Source: a virus. From it: DNA of 56,958 nucleotides. The stretch is taken from the IMG/VR virus record IMGVR_UViG_3300042563_002495, positions 1 to 56,958 of that record. One strand, given 5' to 3'. The notes beneath the pieces are model-generated. The model was not told where the DNA came from, did not search any database, and saw only the letters and a list, made by a program, of their open reading frames with translations. A program made the translations under genes and the position numbers. Shown one piece after another: positions 31,497-38,156 of this stretch (position 1 is the stretch's first letter; each line of letters starts with the position of its first letter).

Positions 31497-31524
31497 TTGC
31501 CATTCTAAGTGGTACCTGTATAAT
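31497..31524 (+). promoter_or_regulatory. TTGCCA-family promoter of AAA ATPase gene
   Basis: TTGCCA, 16-nt spacer, TATAAT, 28 nt before the ATG at 31553. Confidence 0.75.
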
Positions 31525-31552
31525 CCAACCATTGTAAAGAAAAAAGGAAATT

Positions 31553-32434
31553 ATGATTGAAGTCAAGTTCGTAGGTGGCAAATACGTGGCCAACATCAAC
31601 GGCAAGGTGGTCAAGCGTGCCAAAAAGGAACACATGGACTATGTGATCCGCAAGGCTACAGGTGCCACCGGTGGTGCTCCTGTCAATGTGAAGGAGTCCC
31701 GCTTCACCATCAACCAGCGGTTCGGTTTCGTGTCTGACATGGTCGCCATGTTGGTGAAAGGTGACCAGTCCTCGGTGGTTGTATCTGGTCCCGGTGGCCT
31801 TGGCAAGTCCCACACCGTCACCAAGGCACTGAATGATGCCGGCATGAAGGACGTTACCCTCCTGGATGAATTCGAGGTCGGTGGCAAAATCAACACCACC
31901 AAGTCCTACCGTGTTATCAAGGGCTACTCCACTCCAAAAGGCCTGTACCGTACACTGTATGAAAACAAGGACGGCGTGGTTGTTTTTGACGACTGCGATT
32001 CCGTGCTGAAGGATCCAGTGTCCTTGAACCTGCTCAAAGGTGCATTGGACTCCTACTCCCGCCGTGTGATTTCATGGCGTGCAGACATGAAGGATGACGA
32101 ACTCCCACAATCCTTTGAATTCAAGGGCCGGGTGGTGTTTATCTCTAACCTGTCCTCCGATTCGATGGACCAAGCCATCATCACCCGTTCCATGGCTGTT
32201 GACCTGACAATGACAACCGAGCAAAAAGTGGAGCGTATGCGCCACCTGGTGTCCCTTCCTGAGTTTATGCCAGAGTATTCAAAGACTGAAAAGTCCGATG
32301 CTCTGGACCTGATTGACAACCTCCAAGATGAGGTGAAAGAATTGTCACTCCGTACACTCATCCAGACCACTAAAATCCGCAAGTCTGCTGGTGCCAAGTG
32401 GAAAGACCTTGCAGAATACACCATCTGCGGTTAA
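31553..32434 (+). CDS. AAA-type ATPase
   Basis: 293 residues, Shine-Dalgarno AAAGGAAA. SGPGGLGKSHTVTKAL (about 77-92) is Walker A and GVVVFDDCDSVL Walker B; VVFISNLSSDSMDQAIITRS carries sensor and arginine-finger-like residues. The N-terminal ~60 residues are a small basic domain. GC content is clearly higher than in the left half. Similar ATPases occur in many phages, function unclear. Confidence 0.75.
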   Translation: MIEVKFVGGKYVANINGKVVKRAKKEHMDYVIRKATGATGGAPVNVKESRFTINQRFGFVSDMVAMLVKGDQSSVVVSGPGGLGKSHTVTKALNDAGMKDVTLLDEFEVGGKINTTKSYRVIKGYSTPKGLYRTLYENKDGVVVFDDCDSVLKDPVSLNLLKGALDSYSRRVISWRADMKDDELPQSFEFKGRVVFISNLSSDSMDQAIITRSMAVDLTMTTEQKVERMRHLVSLPEFMPEYSKTEKSDALDLIDNLQDEVKELSLRTLIQTTKIRKSAGAKWKDLAEYTICG

Positions 32435-32449
32435 TTTAAAGGAGATATT

Positions 32450-32569
32450 ATGACGAACACACAAGCATTTGGTTGGAAGTATATGGTGAATTGGTTGGCA
32501 CGGCGTGAGCACCGCATTCCTGATATTACATTCACCGCCCGTACAGTATACACTAAATTGAAAGGTTGA
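32450..32569 (+). CDS. 39-residue hypothetical protein
   Basis: ATG 32450 with AAAGGAGA upstream, TGA at 32567. Contains WKYMVNWLARREHRIPDI and is basic. It is flanked by genes on the same strand, with its stop overlapping the next start region (TGATGATG). Confidence 0.5.
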   Translation: MTNTQAFGWKYMVNWLARREHRIPDITFTARTVYTKLKG

Positions 32570-32571
32570 TG

Positions 32572-32793
32572 ATGAGCAAATTTAAAGACTTGATTATCGA
32601 TATTGAATCATGCATCACCAATGGCGATGCATTCGAGGATATTATCAAATTCGTGATGACCTCCACTGGTTGTGGCGAAAGGATGGCCACGGACCTGGTG
32701 TTCGAGGTCGAGGGTAACCTGTGCATGGAGGAGGAAAGGTCCTACTATGAGGACCAGATAGTGCTGATTGAAGGATTCTCCGAAGAGGAGTGA
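32572..32793 (+). CDS. Acidic hypothetical protein
   Basis: 73 residues from ATG 32572 (32569 also possible). SKFKDLIIDIESCITNGDAF and SCITNGDAFEDIIKFV; helical and acidic. Last gene before a terminator/promoter composite. Unknown function. Confidence 0.55.
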   Translation: MSKFKDLIIDIESCITNGDAFEDIIKFVMTSTGCGERMATDLVFEVEGNLCMEEERSYYEDQIVLIEGFSEEE

Positions 32794-32809
32794 TGTTGCG
32801 TAGATGAGA

Positions 32810-32838
32810 CACCTGGTGGTTGCCAGGTGGTCTTTTTT
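32810..32838 (+). terminator. Terminator overlapping a promoter
   Basis: CACCTGG (32810-32816) and CCAGGTG (32823-32829) form a perfect 7-bp stem with a 6-nt loop and a T6 tail (32833-32838). The loop and 3' arm contain the -35 box of the next promoter. Confidence 0.8.
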
Positions 32839-32848
32839 AGAGTACAAT
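32820..32848 (+). promoter_or_regulatory. TTGCCA-family promoter inside a terminator
   Basis: TTGCCA, 17-nt spacer that includes the terminator T tract, TACAAT. It starts the second copy of the RNA-like element. Confidence 0.7.
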
Positions 32849-32859
32849 GGATCCATTGG

Positions 32860-32895
32860 TTCGAACAGCAAGACTGGGGGTGGACGTAGAGGCTG
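32860..32895 (+). ncRNA. Candidate small RNA / leader element (copy 2)
   Basis: Shares the TTCGAA..AGCA.GACTGGGG core and GGAGGCTG-type end with 30782-30815. CAGC/GCTG can close the core. CCATTG (32853-32858) can pair with CAATGG (32909-32914) as an outer stem. Confidence 0.4.
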
Positions 32896-32925
32896 CCTGA
32901 TGGTTTTTCAATGGGCGTCCAGCAC

Positions 32926-33037
32926 CACTCTGAGACATTCTGACACCCACACAGAGCAAAACATTCCAAACCGTGCTGGAACCCACTGGAACCCACTGGA
33001 ACGTGCGGAAACGTGCTGTCACCTCTGAGACACTCTG
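32926..33037. repeat. Direct-repeat and iteron cluster
   Basis: CACTCTGAGACATTCTG (32926-32942) and CACCTCTGAGACACTCTG (33020-33037) flank four 10-bp tandem units at 32976-33015: CTGGAACCCA twice, then CTGGAACGTG and CGGAAACGTG. Iterons in helical phase are typical protein-binding arrays at origins. No protein-coding frame with a ribosome site covers the segment. Confidence 0.6.
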
Positions 33038-33130
33038 TGAAATTTTCAGGCGTTTCAGAGCCAGACACTAAGACTAAATAGCAACCCAACACCCACGACA
33101 CCCTGCGACACATACAGCGACACCCAAAAG

Positions 33131-33150
33131 TTATCCACAGTTTATCCACA
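33131..33150 (+). other. Two DnaA boxes; candidate replication origin core
   Basis: TTATCCACA occurs at 33131-33139 and again at 33142-33150, spaced 11 bp start to start. TTATNCACA is the consensus bound by bacterial DnaA. They lie about 115 nt after the iterons in a 494-nt stretch without genes (32794-33287). Confidence 0.6.
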
Positions 33151-33252
33151 GGTTCTCAACACCTTTCTCCACATGCACTATATTGCATATTGGTCATCCA
33201 ACACGTTCCAATGTTCCATGTTGTATTTTCGTCACACCCGTTAACTATGCTA

Positions 33253-33280
33253 TTGCCATTCCTACCAGTACCGCTATAAT
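33253..33280 (+). promoter_or_regulatory. TTGCCA-family promoter of a candidate leaderless gene
   Basis: TTGCCA, 16-nt spacer, TATAAT; exactly 7 nt to the ATG at 33288. Confidence 0.75.
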
Positions 33281-33287
33281 ACCATCC

Positions 33288-33527
33288 ATGACACACACAA
33301 ACACACCCAAGCGATTCATTCAGGTCTCCGCACATAAAGATTCCAATAACTTTATGCATTGCTCCAACCTGTCTCTGATGGCTTCTGGAAAACTTTCTCC
33401 CTCTATGGCTCTTGCTGAGTTGGAGAAAATGGCTTCTGAGTATTCTTCTTCTGGTTATACTATTGAATGGATACAAAAAGATTTTGATTCTTTTGATGAA
33501 GAATATTATGGAGATTTATTCGTATGA
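33288..33527 (+). CDS. Hypothetical protein, candidate leaderless gene
   Basis: 79 residues from ATG 33288; the -10 box lies 7 nt before it, so no Shine-Dalgarno can be present. Serine-rich with T-rich codons (tct, ctt), unlike the GC-richer genes just before it. SLMASGKLSPSMALAELEKM and YTIEWIQKDFDSFDEEYYGD. It overlaps the next gene by 4 nt. Function unknown. Confidence 0.6.
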   Translation: MTHTNTPKRFIQVSAHKDSNNFMHCSNLSLMASGKLSPSMALAELEKMASEYSSSGYTIEWIQKDFDSFDEEYYGDLFV

Positions 33528-33727
33528 AACAAAACTTCTTTCCCACCCTCAATTCTGCTCTTGAATCTGAAGGATTATTGGAATCATGGGCACTGAATTT
33601 CCCTCCACTCTCCTATAATTCTACCTTCTCTTACACTTTCGATGATGGTTCAAAGCACGGTCATTATGTCTCCGTTTATCGAGACTCTGAAGGTCGTTAT
33701 GAGCGTCCGGTTCACTATAAGAGGTGA
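33524..33727 (+). CDS. Hypothetical protein
   Basis: 67 residues, ATGA overlap with the gene before. FFPTLNSALESEGLLESWAL and FDDGSKHGHYVSVYRDSEGR; T-rich codons as in its neighbours. Function unknown. Confidence 0.55.
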   Translation: MKQNFFPTLNSALESEGLLESWALNFPPLSYNSTFSYTFDDGSKHGHYVSVYRDSEGRYERPVHYKR

Positions 33728-33732
33728 TTTAA

Positions 33733-33864
33733 ATGTTTGATTTTTTTGGCTTTATACTCACTCTGTTCAAGTGGATTTTCATTATTCTTTTTGTATTCAT
33801 GTGGACAATCTTTATAATTCCCATATTTTACCATCTATTCAAATTCTTATTTCTCAATACTTGA
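33733..33864 (+). CDS. 43-residue membrane protein
   Basis: ATG 33733, Shine-Dalgarno AGAGGTG. Almost entirely hydrophobic and Phe/Ile-rich (FDFFGFILTLFKWIFIILF), so one or two TM helices. The stop TGA sits in a TTGACC half-site (33861-33866), as with the palindromes. Function unknown. Confidence 0.5.
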   Translation: MFDFFGFILTLFKWIFIILFVFMWTIFIIPIFYHLFKFLFLNT

Positions 33865-33893
33865 CCGGACGGATGGAGAACTTTTCTAGTAGG

Positions 33894-33921
33894 TTGCCAT
33901 TCTCTACGGATCGTGTATAAT
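33894..33921 (+). promoter_or_regulatory. TTGCCA-family promoter
   Basis: TTGCCA, 16-nt spacer, TATAAT. The upstream stretch with GGATGGAGAACT also occurs before the promoter at 30747. Drives the gene at 33954 and the small-gene operon. Confidence 0.8.
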
Positions 33922-33953
33922 ACACTATATCAACTCGCAACAAGGACTTTTTT

Positions 33954-34121
33954 ATGAAACAATACTCTGTTTATTTTGACGGTTCATTCATTGAAGCTAC
34001 TGGTTATTTTGAATCAGTTTCTAAGGTTCGTGCATTCTTGAAACTCCGTTATTCTAATACTAAAGGAATGACATTTCAAGCGGTTTATCCCCGTCTTGAA
34101 CAAACTGTTTATGAGGTTTAA
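33954..34121 (+). CDS. 55-residue hypothetical protein
   Basis: ATG 33954 with CAAGGA upstream, TAA at 34119. KQYSVYFDGSFIEATGYFES and SKVRAFLKLRYSNTKG suggest a small alpha/beta fold. First gene after a promoter. Unknown function. Confidence 0.55.
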   Translation: MKQYSVYFDGSFIEATGYFESVSKVRAFLKLRYSNTKGMTFQAVYPRLEQTVYEV

Positions 34122-34122
34122 T

Positions 34123-34308
34123 ATGAAAATTACTACTGCTATCTCCATTCTCGAAAAGGAACGGAATTTTCTCTCTATTGGTTTTCTTGAAGTCCTACAG
34201 GACATCCAGAAACATGGTCGTATGGTCTATTCTGAAAAGACTATGGAAGCGTTTTCTGTCTTTATGGACGAAGGTGCTAAAATGTTTGCTCTGAAGGAGG
34301 AAGAATAA
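34123..34308 (+). CDS. Hypothetical helical protein
   Basis: 61 residues from ATG 34123, one nt after the previous stop; the earlier in-frame ATG at 34096 is inside that gene. TTAISILEKERNFLSIGFLE and a Glu-rich end. Function unknown. Confidence 0.5.
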   Translation: MKITTAISILEKERNFLSIGFLEVLQDIQKHGRMVYSEKTMEAFSVFMDEGAKMFALKEEE

Positions 34309-34451
34309 TGTTTAATATCTCTAAAAAATTCGATATCTTCTATGAAGTATTCTATTCTGGTACTTTTCTTGAAGCATTCTATACTCTCTCTGATGCTCAA
34401 GAATATGTAAACTTTACTAAATTTGAAATGGAGAATTATTATGGCGCATGA
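34308..34451 (+). CDS. 47-residue hypothetical protein
   Basis: ATG 34308 with AAGGAGG upstream, TGA at 34449. Phe/Tyr-rich: NISKKFDIFYEVFYSGTFLE. Overlaps the next start (34441) by 11 nt. Its FYEVFYSGTFLEAF resembles YSVYFDGSFIEAT of the gene at 33954, so the two may be distant paralogues. Confidence 0.5.
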   Translation: MFNISKKFDIFYEVFYSGTFLEAFYTLSDAQEYVNFTKFEMENYYGA

Positions 34452-34662
34452 AGTTTTCCGTTTCTGGTCACGGAGAGATACTGCCGCAGTGTTCACTAAC
34501 ATACCAATTCATCTTCTGAATGAGTTTCGGTCGTATTACCCTGGTAAATACAAAATCCGTTACCGTGGTCCACGTTCCCATCGAAAGAATGATTCATTCT
34601 TGAACCGTGCATCATACTGCCTTCTGGAAGATGCAAAAACTTTCTCCGCATATCCATATTGA
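34441..34662 (+). CDS. Basic hypothetical protein
   Basis: 73 residues from ATG 34441 (Shine-Dalgarno TGGAGA). FRFWSRRDTAAVFTNIPIHL and KYKIRYRGPRSHRKNDSFLN; the Arg/His-rich centre could bind nucleic acid. No family recognised. Confidence 0.55.
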   Translation: MAHEVFRFWSRRDTAAVFTNIPIHLLNEFRSYYPGKYKIRYRGPRSHRKNDSFLNRASYCLLEDAKTFSAYPY

Positions 34663-34673
34663 TGGAGATTATT

Positions 34674-34946
34674 ATGAACGAACGAATACAAGAACTTATT
34701 GAACAGGCTACCACCATTGAGTATGGTGTGGATAATGGCTTTGACCGTGTGACTTTTGATAAAGAGAAATTCGCTCTCTCGATTATTCACGAATGTGGAG
34801 ATGTATTATTTAACGAATCGGAAAGATTCTCTGAATTGTATTCGACAGAAGCCAATTGGCAGTTGGCTGGGGAATATGAAATTTGCTCAATGCAATGTGT
34901 TGATAATATAGCCGTGATTGAAAAACATTTTGGAGTTGAAGAATGA
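34674..34946 (+). CDS. HFGVEE-family small phage protein
   Basis: 90 residues from ATG 34674 (Shine-Dalgarno TGGAGA). It starts MNERIQELIEQA, has a KFALSIIHECGDV helix and ends IEKHFGVEE. This is the first of five paralogues in 3.5 kb (34674, 34943, 35155, 36909, 37932) with the pattern MNxRIxxLaxxA ... KFAELIxxEC ... KxHFGVEE, a common phage family of unknown function. Confidence 0.65.
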   Translation: MNERIQELIEQATTIEYGVDNGFDRVTFDKEKFALSIIHECGDVLFNESERFSELYSTEANWQLAGEYEICSMQCVDNIAVIEKHFGVEE

Positions 34947-35158
34947 ACTACATTTTATTAAAAGAACTAATGAAACAATCAGAAACTGAATGTGGTTTTG
35001 ATTCTAACAAGTTCGCCGAGTTGATTGTGCGTGAATGTATAAAACAATGTGAGCACGAATCCAACGATGATGAATATGACCAGTATGATATGGGACAGTC
35101 TGTCAAAGCAGAAAACATCAAAACATCAATTAAACAACATTTCGGAGTTGAAGAATGA
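34943..35158 (+). CDS. HFGVEE-family small phage protein
   Basis: 71 residues, overlapping neighbours by 4 nt on both sides. Carries NKFAELIVRECIKQC and ends KQHFGVEE. The N-terminus (MNYILLKELMKQS) has diverged from its paralogues. Confidence 0.6.
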   Translation: MNYILLKELMKQSETECGFDSNKFAELIVRECIKQCEHESNDDEYDQYDMGQSVKAENIKTSIKQHFGVEE

Positions 35159-35373
35159 ACGAACGAATTCAAAAACTTGCTAGAGAGGCTGCTTTGGCCG
35201 AAGGCTGGGGACCTGGAGTTTGGCAAACTACATTTACTGAAAAGTTCGCCGAGTTGATTGCTAAAGAAACTATCTCCGTCCTTCAAAAACGATTCATGGG
35301 TGATTTGAACCGTGAGGACATGGAAGTCCGTAGGTGTATTGCAGACGTAAAGAAACATTTTGGAGTTGAATGA
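35155..35373 (+). CDS. HFGVEE-family small phage protein
   Basis: 72 residues: MNERIQKLAREA at the start, EKFAELIAKETISVL in the centre, VKKHFGVE at the end. Lacks the Cys of its paralogues (ET in place of EC). Overlaps the next gene by 1 nt. Confidence 0.6.
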   Translation: MNERIQKLAREAALAEGWGPGVWQTTFTEKFAELIAKETISVLQKRFMGDLNREDMEVRRCIADVKKHFGVE

Positions 35374-35537
35374 TGGACGAACAAACTAAAGAATATTTTG
35401 ATTATCTCGTTGCACTACGGGATTCTGGTGAAACCAATATGTGGGGTGCGGCACCGTATCTGGAAACGGAATTCGGTATTTCCCGCACCGAAGCTAGGAA
35501 GGTTCTGGTTGCATGGATTGAATCATTCGAAAAGTGA
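35373..35537 (+). CDS. 54-residue conserved phage protein
   Basis: ATG 35373, TGA 35535. TKEYFDYLVALRDSGETNMW, then GAAPYLETEFGISRTEARKV: a short helical module I recall as frequent in phages, of the pattern LxxLRxSGxTNMfGAxPYL. Possibly a DNA-binding helix-turn-helix; function is not established. Confidence 0.6.
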   Translation: MDEQTKEYFDYLVALRDSGETNMWGAAPYLETEFGISRTEARKVLVAWIESFEK

Positions 35538-35552
35538 ATACTTCTAGCTGAC

Positions 35553-35581
35553 TTGCCAAGTACCAAGGACTCTGGTACAAT
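35553..35581 (+). promoter_or_regulatory. TTGCCA-family promoter with spacer hairpin
   Basis: TTGCCA, 17-nt spacer, TACAAT. GTACCA (35560-35565) and TGGTAC (35573-35578) form an inverted repeat across spacer and -10. Drives the gene at 35617. Confidence 0.7.
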
Positions 35582-35616
35582 AGACACATACACAAACAAA
35601 CTCCAAAGGAAATCTC

Positions 35617-36027
35617 ATGGGTACACGTTCACTCACTTTTGTTTACACCGACCATTATGGCTCTACCACTGGTCCTGAGCCTATTATCAATATGTACCGA
35701 CAGTTTGACGGCTACCCAACTGGTCATGGCTCCGAACTTGCCGCATTCTTGAATCAGTTTGAAGCCATCACCAATGGTATTCCTGTTGGTGATACACGGA
35801 AACTGGCTAATGGCATGGGTTGCTTAGCCGCCCAATTGGTAGCACATTTTAAAGTTGGTGCTGGTGGTTTCTATCTCTACCCAATTTCAACCGATGATTG
35901 TGGTCAAGAATATGAGTATCACATTTACTCTGACCGTATCACCGTTTTTGGTTGGGGACGTGAGCACCTGTTTACTGGTCCATGGGTTCAATTCACTAAA
36001 TTTTGCACTGAAAAGGAGAATGCATAA
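35617..36027 (+). CDS. Conserved phage/bacterial hypothetical protein
   Basis: 136 residues, Shine-Dalgarno AAAGGAAA. The start MGTRSLTFVYTD and MYRQFDGYPTGHGSELAAFL, then YHIYSDRITVFGWG, match a family seen in many phage genomes and some bacteria, without known function. First of an operon of ATGA-linked genes up to 40208. Confidence 0.65.
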   Translation: MGTRSLTFVYTDHYGSTTGPEPIINMYRQFDGYPTGHGSELAAFLNQFEAITNGIPVGDTRKLANGMGCLAAQLVAHFKVGAGGFYLYPISTDDCGQEYEYHIYSDRITVFGWGREHLFTGPWVQFTKFCTEKENA

Positions 36028-36257
36028 TGCCGTACGTAAACACCTATGTTGATTCTGAGGATATTCTTGAAGAACTCTCCGATGATGCACTTATTGCCGA
36101 ACTGGAAAAACGGGGTAAGGACTATAATCTAAATTTTGTTGATGGTGATGAAATGCGTATGATTCTCCAGTCACTCTATGAAAAGCGTAGGATTGGTAAA
36201 GACTATCAGGCTGAACTGGATGAATTAATTTACGGAATTCTGGGTAAAATTGTATGA
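36027..36257 (+). CDS. Hypothetical phage protein
   Basis: 76 residues; start MPYVNTYVDSEDILEELSDD recalls a recurrent phage N-terminus (MPYVNVYVD). Acidic and helical. Overlaps neighbours by 1 and 4 nt. Confidence 0.55.
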   Translation: MPYVNTYVDSEDILEELSDDALIAELEKRGKDYNLNFVDGDEMRMILQSLYEKRRIGKDYQAELDELIYGILGKIV

Positions 36258-36685
36258 ACGAACGAATTGAAGATAATGATTTTGAAGACGGTCCGATTGT
36301 CATTTCATATGATAATGTGATGAAGGAGAAGGACTTTCTACCCATTACCCGTACACTGGCAATGGACCTTTCTGAGTCCGGTTATATGCGACCAGGTGAT
36401 TTTCTAAAGTCCCTCACTGATGCAGATGTGGACGCACTACTAAAGGTTGCCGATAATGAGGAAAACCCACGCCTTTCGGAAATTCTATTGATTTCGGAGA
36501 TGCTAGCCACTGGTGAAGGACTCGAACAATCACAGGATGCTGATGGGATTACACTCCGTATGAATTCATTCTGTGGTTTCCTTGCTATTGAAGGACTCTC
36601 CCGTAAAGGGCTAGTGAAAGTTTACCATGAGAATATCTCATTTGGTGAAGATTTTGGAAATAAAATTATTGTGGAAAAACTATGA
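36254..36685 (+). CDS. Hypothetical protein
   Basis: 143 residues, acidic, alpha-helical. GPIVISYDNVMKEKDFLPIT and GDFLKSLTDADVDALLKVAD. A similar helical protein with ISEMLATGEGL occurs in phages by impression. No motif identified. Linked by 4-nt overlaps. Confidence 0.5.
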   Translation: MNERIEDNDFEDGPIVISYDNVMKEKDFLPITRTLAMDLSESGYMRPGDFLKSLTDADVDALLKVADNEENPRLSEILLISEMLATGEGLEQSQDADGITLRMNSFCGFLAIEGLSRKGLVKVYHENISFGEDFGNKIIVEKL

Positions 36686-36912
36686 CTGTACCTATAGAAC
36701 GAACCAATGCGGTGATTCGAACTGAAAAGTTTCTTATCTCACTACTTGATCCAAAGAAAACACCACGTGTGCCGCTATCCGTTCGGAGGGATGCAAAGTC
36801 TTTGCTCCGTCATTATCCATCGGAGTTTGAAATGAATGTGATTGCTGAACGTGAAGATGATATGGAAATTGCCGCATTCAAAAGGAAGATTTTTGGTAAG
36901 GATTATAAATGA
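36682..36912 (+). CDS. BPSL0761-family protein
   Basis: 76 residues. ERTNAVIRTEKFLISLLDPK, KTPRVPLSVRRDAKSLLRHY matches the BPSL0761 family common in Beta- and Gammaproteobacteria (pattern ERTxAVxxTxxFLxxLxDPxxTPxVPxxVRxxAxxLLRHYP). Its function is unknown. Presence in a phage operon suggests acquisition from a proteobacterial host, and supports a betaproteobacterial host. Confidence 0.75.
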   Translation: MTVPIERTNAVIRTEKFLISLLDPKKTPRVPLSVRRDAKSLLRHYPSEFEMNVIAEREDDMEIAAFKRKIFGKDYK

Positions 36913-37163
36913 AGAAACTAATTAAAGAATTGGCCGATGAAGCCGGTTTTCTAATGTGGGACGGTGAGGAACACGCACCAGTTGATGCCGTGGTGGATTG
37001 GTCATGTTCATATGATTATGAGTTGGAAAAGTTCGCCGAGTTGATTATCAGTAAATGTGCTGGGTTATTTCCTAATGTGTATGTGGAAATTGAAACTGAC
37101 TATGGTCACACTCCTGTCATTGCGGCGGATTATATTAAAAAACATTTTGGAGTTGAAGAATGA
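36909..37163 (+). CDS. HFGVEE-family small phage protein
   Basis: 84 residues: MKKLIKELADEAGF at the start, LEKFAELIISKCAGL in the centre, IKKHFGVEE at the end. Fourth family member, separated from the first three by about 1.5 kb. Confidence 0.65.
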   Translation: MKKLIKELADEAGFLMWDGEEHAPVDAVVDWSCSYDYELEKFAELIISKCAGLFPNVYVEIETDYGHTPVIAADYIKKHFGVEE

Positions 37164-37597
37164 GATTTTTTCTTGATACCGAATTCAATGGATTCGGTGG
37201 TAAACTAATGTCAATGGCTTTGGTGCCAGAGAATCTAAACGCACCAGAGTTTTATTGTGAAATTGAAGTGAAAGACCAACTTGATACATGGGTTCAAGTA
37301 AACGTTGCGCCACACATGTTTCTAGTACCGGCGAGTTACAGTGAGTTTCAACTCGCATTCTCAAGGTACCTCCTGAATATTGAATATGATGAAATTATAA
37401 TCGTTGCAGATTGGCCAGATGATATTCGATATTTCTGTGAAGCAATGATTACAGGTCCAGGTGAACGAATTGTAATGCCAACGAATATTAAGTTTGAACT
37501 TGACTTTAGCATTAAGTATGAATCTATGGTGCCACATAATGCACTTCATGATGCAAGAGCGATTCGTGACTTCTATATGAAAAGAGAAAGTAAATGA
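37160..37597 (+). CDS. DEDD-type 3'-5' exoribonuclease-like protein
   Basis: 145 residues. FLDTEFNGFGGKLMS (DxE motif, Exo I) and a C-terminal HNALHDARAIRD (HxAxxDAR, Exo III) fit the DEDDh exonuclease fold, as in Rv2179c/RNase T-like proteins, and the central VADWPDD could be Exo II. It may trim RNA or single-strand DNA. ATGA overlaps on both sides. Confidence 0.7.
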   Translation: MRFFLDTEFNGFGGKLMSMALVPENLNAPEFYCEIEVKDQLDTWVQVNVAPHMFLVPASYSEFQLAFSRYLLNIEYDEIIIVADWPDDIRYFCEAMITGPGERIVMPTNIKFELDFSIKYESMVPHNALHDARAIRDFYMKRESK

Positions 37598-37935
37598 GCC
37601 TTGATGTTGAGTTGATGGTTACACAACCCGTATCTGTTTATTACAATAACATCACACACAATCTAGGTAAAATGGCCAAAGAGGTTAAACTCTCAAATGG
37701 ACTGTCACTGTATGATGTATTGTGGCGACCTGATGAGCACGGTTTGGTGTTGGCGAAAGATATTTCTGAACTTCTGGATGAAGGATGGAATATTCTGTTA
37801 TCTGAACCAAACCACTTTATGACCTTTAACCCTGAGAATGGTTGGGGTTCATATGATGGTCTTCAGAATTTTGTATACAAGTATCGTAATGCATGTTGGG
37901 ATAATCCTGATGCTGAACTGAGTATATCAAGATGA
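37594..37935 (+). CDS. Conserved phage hypothetical protein
   Basis: 113 residues. SLDVELMVTQPVSVYYNNIT, THNLGKMAKEVKLSNGLSLY, LWRPDEHG, then NGWGSYDGLQNFVYKY. The pattern of NxTHNLxxMAxExGLYxxLWRPDE recurs in phages and some plasmids. Function unknown. Confidence 0.65.
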   Translation: MSLDVELMVTQPVSVYYNNITHNLGKMAKEVKLSNGLSLYDVLWRPDEHGLVLAKDISELLDEGWNILLSEPNHFMTFNPENGWGSYDGLQNFVYKYRNACWDNPDAELSISR

Positions 37936-38156
37936 ACAAAAGAATTCAAGAACTGGCTGAACAAGCCGATGAATATACAGATAACAAAATTCAACAGCCG
38001 GGAGAGTACCATCCAGATTGGCATGATATTCGTGACCAAAAATTTGCCGAGTTGATTGCGAAAGAATGTATTGAACTAAACCGACAAGAGTTATCATTCT
38101 CTGCATTTGCACGAATGTTAGACAAGTATGATGAACATTTTGGAGTTAAAGAATGA
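37932..38156 (+). CDS. HFGVEE-family small phage protein
   Basis: 74 residues, MNKRIQELAEQADEY at the start, QKFAELIAKECIELNR in the centre, EHFGVKE at the end. Fifth paralogue; overlaps the next gene by 4 nt. Confidence 0.65.
   Translation: MNKRIQELAEQADEYTDNKIQQPGEYHPDWHDIRDQKFAELIAKECIELNRQELSFSAFARMLDKYDEHFGVKE

Noticed and set aside
32857-32868. GGTTCGAAC as the T loop of a tRNA
   Set aside because: No acceptor stem, anticodon arm or CCA-compatible partner exists around it; the block is better described as a repeat element after a promoter.
32976-33015. Tandem units as a CRISPR array
   Set aside because: Repeats are 10 bp with no spacers and only four copies; they fit iterons, and no cas genes are visible.
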